A model generated the notes under the pieces. It saw only the letters and a program-made list of their open reading frames with translations, was not told where the DNA came from and did not search any database. Positions 1 through 5,276 of a DNA stretch of 5,398 nt are shown here, piece after piece. This DNA comes from an uncultured Bacteroidota bacterium (lineage in GTDB: Bacteria; Bacteroidota; Bacteroidia; Bacteroidales; F082). The stretch spans positions 1 through 5,398 of the forward strand of contig UQNO01000062.1 in NCBI GenBank assembly GCA_900542475.1, in the 5' to 3' direction. Within the stretch, counting starts at the first letter, position 1. Each line of letters starts with the position of its first letter. Position numbers and translations under genes: made by a program.

Positions 1-135
1 GACGATGTGCGCGCGGCACTGTCGTTGGTCAACACCATGGCGGATTGTGCCAAACGTTATAAACGCTATGATATTCAAAAGCATCTTGACGAAAAAGTCA
101 ACGAATATTTGGACTTTTTCCTGATATATCTGTAA
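1..135 (+). CDS. 3' end of an unrecognised gene (5'-truncated by the window)
   Basis: Frame 1 is open from the first base to a TAA at 133-135, giving the last 44 residues of a protein that begins outside the window. The tail is rich in charged and aromatic residues (for example AKRYKRYDIQKHLDEK, then an aromatic/aliphatic end DFFLIYL) and reads like a C-terminal helix rather than a membrane span. I do not recognise the family. Codon use resembles the downstream genes, and the next gene lies on the same strand 78 bases away, but a good promoter in the gap suggests the next gene has its own transcription start. No terminator hairpin is visible after the stop. Reality of the coding frame is likely because it stays open to the edge with a sensible composition, but 44 codons are limited proof. 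Confidence 0.6.
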   Translation, partial: DDVRAALSLVNTMADCAKRYKRYDIQKHLDEKVNEYLDFFLIYL

Positions 136-142
136 AATTTTT

Positions 143-173
143 CTTGCGTATCAAAAAAATATCCGTATATTTG
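143..173 (+). promoter_or_regulatory. Bacteroidota-type promoter for the acyl-CoA synthetase operon
   Basis: CTTG at 143-146 (three of four match to the -33 TTTG) is followed by exactly 19 bases and then TATATTTG at 166-173, a full match to the -7 consensus TAnnTTTG of the Bacteroidota primary sigma factor. Transcription would start near 178-181, giving a leader of roughly 35 bases before the ATG at 214. Spacing and both boxes fit, so this is the best-supported promoter in the window. Confidence 0.72.
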
Positions 174-187
174 CAACTTTGAAAACG

Positions 188-211
188 ATGGATTTTTTTG
201 AAAAGTATTGA
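188..211 (+). other. Possible 7-codon leader ORF before the first synthetase
   Basis: An ATG at 188 opens a frame reading MDFFEKY and stops at TGA 209-211, two bases before the ATG of the synthetase. It lies just downstream of the predicted transcription start, so it would be the first start codon on the mRNA. It could allow termination-reinitiation coupling, or be chance in an A/T-rich leader. The sequence offers no further support. Confidence 0.2.
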
Positions 212-213
212 AA

Positions 214-1980
214 ATGGAGAATATTAAGAGAGTTTTTGATCTCTTGCCACATTATAAGAAGAATTTTCCCGACCAGAAAGTGGCGTTTGCCGCGAAAGTC
301 AATGGGAAGTGGCGTGAGTATGGCATTGACGAATACATAGAGCTGACAAATATCATCAGCGGCGCCTTGATTGAACTCGGCGTTCAGAAGCAGGATAAAA
401 TCGCCGTTATCAGCAACAACCGTCCGGAATGGAATGTCTTGGACATGGCCATCACGCAAATCGGAGCCGTCATGGTGCCGATTTATCCGACAATCAGCGA
501 GGCGGATTACAAGATAATCCTCAACAACTGCGAGGCCCATATATGTGTTTTGGAGGGCATTGCCGTGATGAACAAAATCGAGACAATATGGCCCGAGACC
601 CCGTCGCTGAAGCAGATATACACATTCGTGGACAGAGGGAAATACGACTATTTCGACGCCTTGCTCGAACTCGGTCGCCAGCACCCGCATACAGAGGAGA
701 TTGAGAAAAGAAAGTCGGAAGTCGATGAGAATGACTGCGCGACAATTATCTACACTTCCGGTACGACAGGTGTCCCGAAAGGTGTGATGCTGTCGCACAG
801 CAATCTTCTGGGACAGTTCAAGGGAGTGCAACACTCTGTCGCCCCCTGGTCAAACAAATCTTTCAGTATCTTGCCGATATGCCACGCCTACGAGCGCGCC
901 CTCAACTATGTTTACCAATACCGAGGAATGTCGGTCTATTACGCCGAAAGTATCGCCACATTGGCCGAAAACCTCGTGGAACTTCGTCCGACGATGATGT
1001 GCGCAGTGCCGCGAATACTCGAAAAGGTGTATTATAAAATCTATGACTCCGGAAGAAGCATGAAAGGCATCTCAAAGATGATATTTTATTGGGCGATGCG
1101 ACTGTCGGAGCGTTATAAGGTTTATGACAGGAACTGGCTCTACGACCTCAAACTCAAAATCGCAGATAAATTGGTTTACGGAAAAATCCGCAAGAAAGTG
1201 GGTGTTGACAATATCGATGTCATAGTGTCGGGAGCGGCGGCAATCCCTAAAAAAGTATGCCGTTTCTTCAACGCTATCGGCATCACCATATTCGAGGGCT
1301 ATGGTCTTACCGAGACATCTCCGGTCATCGCAGTGTCCACCAGAAACAAATACGGCAGGGAAGTCGGCTACGTCGGCGAGCCGTTGCTGGGCGTGGAAGT
1401 GAAACTCACCGCCGACAACGAAATCATCTGCCGCGGCCACAACGTGATGATGGGTTATTACAGACAACCCGAACTGACAGCGGAAGTCATCGACAAAGAC
1501 GGCTGGTTCCATACCGGCGACCTCGGAAGATTCAACGAGCATGGACTGCTGAAAATCACCGGCAGAAAAAAGAATATATTCAAGACATCATTCGGAAAAT
1601 ATATCAATCCTGATTTCATCGAAAGCAAGTTTATATTGTCGGGATTCATCGAGCAGATTGTAGTTCTTGGCGAAAATCAGAAATACGCTGCTGCGCTTAT
1701 TCACCCCGACTTCATTTTCTTGAAAGAATGGTGCAAACGTCATGAGATTCCTTACACTACCAACGAGGAAATGATTCATAATGAAGAGGTTTTCAAACGT
1801 TACGGTAAGGAAGTGAAAAAACTCAACCACGATTTAGGCGACGTGGAGAAAATCAAGAAATTCGAGCTTGTCGCTGATGAATGGACAGTGGCGACGGACA
1901 TCTTGACACCTACATTAAAGGTCAAGAGAAACGTGGTGATGCGACGTTATGCTAATTTGATAGAGACTCTTTTTAAATAA
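214..1980 (+). CDS. Long-chain fatty acid-CoA ligase (AMP-forming), first tandem copy
   Basis: A 588-residue member of the ANL adenylating superfamily, long-chain acyl-CoA synthetase (FAA1/COG1022-like) branch. It should convert a free fatty acid, ATP and CoA to acyl-CoA, AMP and pyrophosphate, in the cytosol or at the inner membrane face. Visible motifs: the ATP-binding P-loop YTSGTTGVPKG at residues 180-190, the adenine-binding GYGLTE at 362-367, GWFHTGDLG at 430-438 with the ribose-binding Asp436, the hinge region TGRKKNIFK at 449-457, and LTPTLKVKR at 564-572, where Lys569 aligns with the catalytic A10 lysine. All key motifs are present, and length is normal for the family (about 600). 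The ATG at 214 is chosen over the in-frame TTG at 208 because it matches the start of the second copy (MENIKRVFDLL versus MDVRRVFDLL). First gene of a two-gene operon. Chain-length specificity cannot be read from the sequence. Confidence 0.95.
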   Translation: MENIKRVFDLLPHYKKNFPDQKVAFAAKVNGKWREYGIDEYIELTNIISGALIELGVQKQDKIAVISNNRPEWNVLDMAITQIGAVMVPIYPTISEADYKIILNNCEAHICVLEGIAVMNKIETIWPETPSLKQIYTFVDRGKYDYFDALLELGRQHPHTEEIEKRKSEVDENDCATIIYTSGTTGVPKGVMLSHSNLLGQFKGVQHSVAPWSNKSFSILPICHAYERALNYVYQYRGMSVYYAESIATLAENLVELRPTMMCAVPRILEKVYYKIYDSGRSMKGISKMIFYWAMRLSERYKVYDRNWLYDLKLKIADKLVYGKIRKKVGVDNIDVIVSGAAAIPKKVCRFFNAIGITIFEGYGLTETSPVIAVSTRNKYGREVGYVGEPLLGVEVKLTADNEIICRGHNVMMGYYRQPELTAEVIDKDGWFHTGDLGRFNEHGLLKITGRKKNIFKTSFGKYINPDFIESKFILSGFIEQIVVLGENQKYAAALIHPDFIFLKEWCKRHEIPYTTNEEMIHNEEVFKRYGKEVKKLNHDLGDVEKIKKFELVADEWTVATDILTPTLKVKRNVVMRRYANLIETLFK

Positions 1981-1987
1981 GTAGATT

Positions 1988-3751
1988 ATGGACGTTAGAA
2001 GGGTGTTTGATTTACTGGCGAATTACAAAGAGAAATATCCCGACCAGAAAATCGCCTTGGCAGGCAAAGTCAACGGCAAATGGCGCGAATACAGCATCGA
2101 TGAGTATGTCGAACTGACGAACATCATCAGCGGCGCCTTGATAGAACTCGGAGTGCAGCCCCAAGACAAGGTGGCGGTCATAAGCAACAACTGTCCGGAA
2201 TGGAATATCCTCGACATGGCCATTACCCAAATCGGCGCGGTGATGGTGCCGATATATCCGACAATAAGCGAAGACGACTATAAGGTCATCCTCAACAACT
2301 GCGAAGCGGAAATCTGCATTGTGGAAGGCATCGCCGTGATGAATAAAATCGAGAATATCTGGCCGGAGACGCCTGCCCTCAAACAACTGTTTACTTTCAT
2401 CAACAGAGGGAAATATAAATATTTTGCCAACCTTGTCGAGCTCGGCAAAGAACACCCTCATACGGAAGAGATTGAAAAACGCAAGTCGGAAGTCGATGAG
2501 ATGTCGTGTGCGACAATCATCTACACCTCTGGAACGACAGGCGTGCCCAAAGGTGTCATGCTCTCTCATCATAATCTGATGAATCAGTTTAAAAACTTCT
2601 GTCAGACACCGTCGCCGTGGTCAAAACGCGCCTTCAGTTTCCTGCCGGTGTGCCACGCCTACGAACGCGCCCTCATATATATGTATCATTATCTCGGAAT
2701 GTCGATTTACTATGCGGAAAGCATAGCGACGATAGCAGAGAATATGAAAGAGGTGCATCCTACAATGATGTGCGCCGTGCCGCGTGTCCTGGAGAAATTC
2801 TACGATAAGATCTATAGTTCCGGAAAAAACATGAAAGGTCTGTCGAAAAGCATCTTCTATTGGGCGATGAGGATAACGGAAAATTATAAAATAGAAGGAC
2901 GTTCATGGTTTTATAACTTGAAGCTGAAAATCGCCGACAAGTTGGTGTATAGTAAAATTCGCGAGAAACTTGGCGCCGAGCACTTTGACATAATAGTGTC
3001 GGGAGCGGCTTCTATCACAAAGAAAACCAGCGGCTTCTTCTCTGCTATCAAGATGCCGGTGTTCGAGGGCTATGGTCTTACGGAGACATCTCCTGTTATT
3101 ACCGTGAGCAATAGAAACAAATATGGCCGTGAAGTCGGCGCCGTCGGCCAGCCGTTGCCGGGCGTGGAAGTGAAAATCGCCGACAATGGTGAAATCGTCT
3201 GCCGCGGCCACAACGTGATGATGGGCTATTACAGACAACCGGAACTGACAGAGGAAGTCATCGACAAAGACGGTTGGTTCCATACCGGCGACCTCGGAAA
3301 GTTCAACGAGCACGGACTGTTGCAAATCACCGGGCGCATGAAAAACCTGTTTAAGACCTCGTTGGGAAAATACGTCAACCCGGATGTTGTTGAAGGGAAG
3401 TTCGGCAACTCAGGCTTCGTCGAACAAATAGTGGTGCTTGGCGAAAACCAGAAATTCGCGGCGGCTATCATCCACCCCGACTTCGCATTCCTCAAAGATT
3501 GGTGCGCATTGCACAATATCGCATATACAACCGACGAGGAAATGATTCATAATGAAGAGGTTAGGAGACGTTACGATAAAGAGGTGAAAAAAATGAACGA
3601 AACTCTCGGCGAGGTTGAGAAAGTGAAAAAATACGAACTTCTCGCCGACGAGTGGTCTGTTGGAAACGGCATACTGACCCCCACTTTGAAGGTGAAGAGA
3701 CAAGTGGTGTTGGAACGTTATAGCGACCTGATAGACAAGATGTTCGCATAG
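1988..3751 (+). CDS. Long-chain fatty acid-CoA ligase (AMP-forming), second tandem copy
   Basis: A 587-residue paralogue of the preceding gene, by my eye alignment about 74-75% identical with one residue-scale indel in the body, near residue 395. The reaction and cell location should be the same. The P-loop YTSGTTGVPKG is at residues 179-189, GYGLTE at 361-366, GWFHTGDLG at 429-437 with Asp435, TGRMKNLFK at 448-456, and LTPTLKVKR at 563-571 with the likely catalytic Lys568. It starts 7 bases after the first copy's TAA; there is no Shine-Dalgarno and no separate promoter in that gap, so it is probably co-transcribed. The middle third, roughly residues 205-410, is the most diverged part (about 68% identity). 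It includes part of the region that in this family contributes to the fatty-acid pocket, so differing substrate preference is plausible but inferred. The TAG stop at 3749-3751 directly abuts the stop of the convergent CHR gene. Confidence 0.95.
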   Translation: MDVRRVFDLLANYKEKYPDQKIALAGKVNGKWREYSIDEYVELTNIISGALIELGVQPQDKVAVISNNCPEWNILDMAITQIGAVMVPIYPTISEDDYKVILNNCEAEICIVEGIAVMNKIENIWPETPALKQLFTFINRGKYKYFANLVELGKEHPHTEEIEKRKSEVDEMSCATIIYTSGTTGVPKGVMLSHHNLMNQFKNFCQTPSPWSKRAFSFLPVCHAYERALIYMYHYLGMSIYYAESIATIAENMKEVHPTMMCAVPRVLEKFYDKIYSSGKNMKGLSKSIFYWAMRITENYKIEGRSWFYNLKLKIADKLVYSKIREKLGAEHFDIIVSGAASITKKTSGFFSAIKMPVFEGYGLTETSPVITVSNRNKYGREVGAVGQPLPGVEVKIADNGEIVCRGHNVMMGYYRQPELTEEVIDKDGWFHTGDLGKFNEHGLLQITGRMKNLFKTSLGKYVNPDVVEGKFGNSGFVEQIVVLGENQKFAAAIIHPDFAFLKDWCALHNIAYTTDEEMIHNEEVRRRYDKEVKKMNETLGEVEKVKKYELLADEWSVGNGILTPTLKVKRQVVLERYSDLIDKMFA

Positions 3752-4291
3752 TCAATAAACAAAATACCCTAATAGACCCGATGCTAAAATCAACAGTATC
3801 GGGTTTATTTTTGCAAAGAAAACGCCAACAAAAGAAAGAGCGCAGATTATCACGCTGATGTTGTTGTCGTGAGGTCCGAAATCAACGAAGTTTTGAGGGT
3901 TTATCATCTGCAACGCCGCCACGAAGATAAGTCCTGCAATGACAGGTTTCATCGAGGAAAGAGTGGTTTTTACCATGTAACTCTCCTTGTTTTTGAACAA
4001 AAACTTGAGAACAACCATCAATAATAGCAATGATGGCAGGACTATCGAGAATGTGGCGAGCAGCGAGCCCCAGAAACCACCCACGTTGTAACCTATGAAT
4101 GTGGCGATATTAATCGAGACGGGACCGGGTGTCATCTGCGAAAGCGCCACCATGTCGGCAAATTCCCGCATCGTCATCCAACCGTGATGGTCAACGATTT
4201 CAAACTGAATCATGGAGAGCATGGCGTAGCCGCCGCCGAAACCGAAGATTCCAATCTTCAAATAAACCCAAAACAACTGCAAATATATCAT
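3752..4291 (-). CDS. chrA: CHR-family (chromate) transporter, short single-domain subunit, second gene of the pair
   Basis: A 179-residue inner-membrane protein with one CHR domain. GFGGGYAML at residues 17-25 and QMTPGP at 52-57 are signature segments of the family. Strongly hydrophobic stretches around 75-99, 115-127, 141-157 and 160-179 fit several membrane spans. Known short CHR proteins are encoded as pairs that act together (for example the Bacillus subtilis ywrA/ywrB-type pair), exporting chromate by a proton-coupled mechanism. The true substrate here is not shown. The start is the ATG at 4291-4289, which overlaps the upstream gene's TGA (4290-4288) as ATGA; the N-terminus aligns with family starts. 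The same frame stays open upstream to about 4732, but that part is merely the other gene read out of frame. The stop at 3754-3752 abuts the synthetase stop. Confidence 0.92.
   Translation of the reverse strand: MIYLQLFWVYLKIGIFGFGGGYAMLSMIQFEIVDHHGWMTMREFADMVALSQMTPGPVSINIATFIGYNVGGFWGSLLATFSIVLPSLLLLMVVLKFLFKNKESYMVKTTLSSMKPVIAGLIFVAALQMINPQNFVDFGPHDNNISVIICALSFVGVFFAKINPILLILASGLLGYFVY
3776..3812 (+). terminator. Intrinsic terminator of the synthetase operon, inside the convergent CHR gene
   Basis: ACCCGATGCT at 3776-3785 pairs with AGTATCGGGT at 3795-3804 over ten positions (one G-U pair) around a 9-base loop, followed by TTATTTTT at 3805-3812. The stem plus T-tract is a textbook rho-independent terminator reading on the plus strand, 25 bases after the synthetase stop. 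On the minus strand the hairpin is not followed by a T-rich tail, so it appears one-directional. It lies within the last codons of the oppositely oriented CHR gene. Confidence 0.85.
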
Positions 4292-4845
4292 GACTTCGAC
4301 TTGTTCAACTGTTTTTGGGAATAAAAAGCGAACCCGACGCTTCCGATAATGGTCGCAATGATGATGTAAACCGGCGATACCTTGAAGAAATATATCAGGC
4401 AGACAGCCGCAATGGGGAATATGGCGGTCTTCCAGTTTACTTTCGCGTTTATGAACATTTTTACCGCCGGTGAGAGTATGAGCGCGACCACACAAGGACG
4501 TATGCCTTTGAAGATGCTCTCGACCACTGGATTGTCTTTGTAGTCGAGAAAGAAAACCGCGATGAGCAGAATTATCACCACCGATGGTATGACGGCGCCG
4601 AGACAGGCTGCTATCGCGCCGCGTAAACCCTTGATTTTGTAACCGGTGTAAAGAGCGGTGTTGACGGCGAACACCCCGGGAAGCATCTGCACTATGGTAA
4701 TCATGTCCCAGAACTCGTCCTTGCCAATCCACTTGCGCCTCCCGACAACAGCCTTCTCCACCATGTCAAGCATGGCGTAGCCTCCGCCGAGCGTGAACGC
4801 CCCGATGTTGAAAAACGTGATGAAAAGCTGAAACACCGTACGCAT
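4288..4845 (-). CDS. chrA: CHR-family (chromate) transporter, short single-domain subunit, first gene of the pair
   Basis: A 185-residue membrane protein with a single CHR domain. FNIGAFTLGGGYAML at residues 12-26 is the diagnostic segment, and QMLPGV at 53-58 takes the place of the QMTPGP of its partner. Hydrophobic stretches at roughly 76-100, 115-132, 141-155 and 157-175 indicate membrane spans; the tail from about 176 (QKQLNKSKS) is polar and basic. The two proteins are homologous but clearly diverged, as expected for the N-like and C-like halves of a split transporter that pairs as a heterodimer. Translation of the partner is probably coupled through the 4-base ATGA overlap at 4288-4291. 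The ATG at 4845 follows a TAnnTTTG box by 14 bases. Role in chromate resistance is a family-level inference. Confidence 0.92.
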   Translation of the reverse strand: MRTVFQLFITFFNIGAFTLGGGYAMLDMVEKAVVGRRKWIGKDEFWDMITIVQMLPGVFAVNTALYTGYKIKGLRGAIAACLGAVIPSVVIILLIAVFFLDYKDNPVVESIFKGIRPCVVALILSPAVKMFINAKVNWKTAIFPIAAVCLIYFFKVSPVYIIIATIIGSVGFAFYSQKQLNKSKS

Positions 4846-4859
4846 GTTGAAATTTTTTG

Positions 4860-4867
4860 CAAAGATA
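4860..4867 (-). promoter_or_regulatory. Likely -7 element of the CHR operon promoter
   Basis: Read on the minus strand, 4867-4860 is TATCTTTG, a full match to TAnnTTTG. No TTTG is found at the expected -33 position, which instead falls in a GACTTTA repeat. The element ends 14 bases from the ATG at 4845, which implies a very short leader of about ten bases. Confidence 0.5.
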
Positions 4868-4874
4868 GTAAAAA

Positions 4875-4895
4875 GACTTTAGACTTTAGACCTTT
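4875..4895. repeat. 7-bp tandem repeat (GACTTTA) upstream of the CHR promoter
   Basis: GACTTTA occurs twice head-to-tail at 4875-4888, followed by the degenerate unit GACCTTT at 4889-4895. It covers the spacer and -33 area of the CHR promoter. It could be a regulator site or a simple slippage repeat; the sequence does not decide. Confidence 0.6.
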
Positions 4896-4994
4896 GACAT
4901 TGGTTTTTTAACAGGATAGACTTTTAACTTGAAAACCACTATCAGCCATAAACTAAATTTTTTTCGTTTTTTTCAATAGTATCGCTTTTTTTTG

Positions 4995-5002
4995 TATTTT
5001 TG
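4995..5002 (+). promoter_or_regulatory. Likely -7 element of the promoter for the secreted-protein gene
   Basis: TATTTTTG at 4995-5002 matches TAnnTTTG on the plus strand. TTTC at 4971-4974, 20 bases upstream, is a weak -33 candidate. The whole area is T-rich, so a chance match is possible. Transcription would begin near 5008 and give a leader of about 270 bases before the ATG at 5277. Confidence 0.45.
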
Positions 5003-5013
5003 CGCCCGAAAAT

Positions 5014-5109
5014 ATGGAAAGGAAGCCACAGAAATACGACTCCCCGCCTGTAAAGACGCTCCCAACAGCGTCTGACACCCCCGCTATATGCACACGTGGG
5101 GGGGGGTAA
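5014..5109 (+). CDS. Possible 31-residue small ORF ending at a poly-G tract
   Basis: ATG at 5014 opens 31 codons, ending GGG GGG GGG TAA at 5098-5109. The peptide starts MERKPQKYDSPPVKTL and ends ICTRGGG. It begins a few bases after the predicted transcription start. Its basic start, then a Tyr-x-Ser-Pro segment, then Ile-Cys near a Gly-rich end, loosely recalls short peptides that are common in Bacteroidales genomes; that likeness is from memory and weak. It overlaps two hairpins, so the region may be structural rather than coding. Alternatives are a leader peptide or chance. Confidence 0.22.
   Translation: MERKPQKYDSPPVKTLPTASDTPAICTRGGG
5054..5073. repeat. Perfect 7-bp inverted repeat (hairpin)
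   Basis: AGACGCT at 5054-5060 and AGCGTCT at 5067-5073 form a perfect stem around the loop CCCAAC. There is no following T-tract, so it is not an intrinsic terminator. A second possible stem follows directly: ACCCCC at 5077-5082 with GGGGGT at 5102-5107. The pair sits in the leader of the downstream gene. Confidence 0.6.
5098..5106. repeat. Run of nine Gs
   Basis: Nine consecutive Gs, a length at which strand slippage is known to alter tract length in many bacteria. The run falls at the end of the possible small ORF and about 170 bases upstream of the secreted-protein start. In a draft assembly, the count itself could be a sequencing error. Confidence 0.85.
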
Positions 5110-5162
5110 CTCCCTGATTATCAACGCCTTAAACCAACAGCCAACCACCACGGCCTTACCAC

Positions 5163-5243
5163 CCTTAACGCCCTTAATGGCCCTAATGCCCTTAATGGCC
5201 CTAACGCCCTTAATGGCCCTAACGCCCTTAACGCCCTTAACGC
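5163..5243. repeat. 9-bp tandem repeat, nine copies
   Basis: Nine head-to-tail 9-bp units with no indels: CCTTAACGC, CCTTAATGG, CCCTAATGC, CCTTAATGG, CCCTAACGC, CCTTAATGG, CCCTAACGC, CCTTAACGC, CCTTAACGC. A degenerate copy (CCTTACCAC) lies at 5154-5162. Within the array, units alternate between the ending -ACGC/-ATGC and the ending -ATGG, suggesting duplication of an 18-bp higher-order unit. The array ends 33 bases before the ATG at 5277. Because the period is a multiple of three, several frames stay open through it; these frames give only low-complexity peptides and I do not call them genes. Confidence 0.93.
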
Positions 5244-5276
5244 TCCCCTCTGCACACTTAATCAATGCTAAATATC

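Larger units (their letters stand above)
4846..5276. other. Divergent intergenic region with repeats and leader structure
   Basis: This 431-base stretch separates the CHR operon (leftward) from the secreted-protein gene (rightward). From left to right it holds the CHR -7 box, the GACTTTA repeat, a T-rich block (about 4957-5001) ending in a plus-strand -7 box, a possible small ORF, two hairpins, the G9 run and the 9-bp array. I see no tRNA or other recognisable RNA gene, and no insertion sequence ends. Confidence 0.8.

Noticed and set aside
208..213. TTG at 208 as the start of the first synthetase.
   Set aside because: The ATG at 214 matches the start of the paralogue and is the more usual start codon; the TTG would add only two residues.
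449..457. Loss of a hinge residue (Asn after Lys-Lys) in the A8 motif of the first synthetase as a sign of inactivation.
   Set aside because: This position varies among long-chain acyl-CoA synthetases, the second copy has the same Lys-Asn, and all other catalytic motifs are intact.
151..834. Long minus-strand open frame (227 codons) over the promoter and the start of the first synthetase.
   Set aside because: It is antisense to a well-supported gene with all family motifs. A matching antisense frame occurs over the same part of the second copy, as expected from shared codon bias.
2012..2572. Minus-strand open frame (186 codons) within the second synthetase.
   Set aside because: It mirrors the antisense frame of the first copy and is explained by codon composition of the sense gene; no domain or promoter supports it.
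4291..4732. The second CHR gene's frame is open far upstream and could look like a 326-residue fused protein.
   Set aside because: The upstream part is the first CHR gene read in the wrong frame and has no membrane-protein character, while the CHR domain begins cleanly at the ATG at 4291 with an ATGA overlap.
5054..5107. Intrinsic terminator for an upstream transcript.
   Set aside because: Neither hairpin is followed by a T-rich tract on either strand, and no plus-strand gene ends just upstream.
5163..5243. CRISPR array.
   Set aside because: The units are 9 bp, contiguous and without spacers, so this is a simple tandem repeat.
4942..5265. Minus-strand open frame across the 9-bp array with a repeated KGVRAI-type peptide.
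   Set aside because: The repetitive peptide follows from a 9-bp tandem repeat read in an open frame; outside the array the composition is not protein-like.
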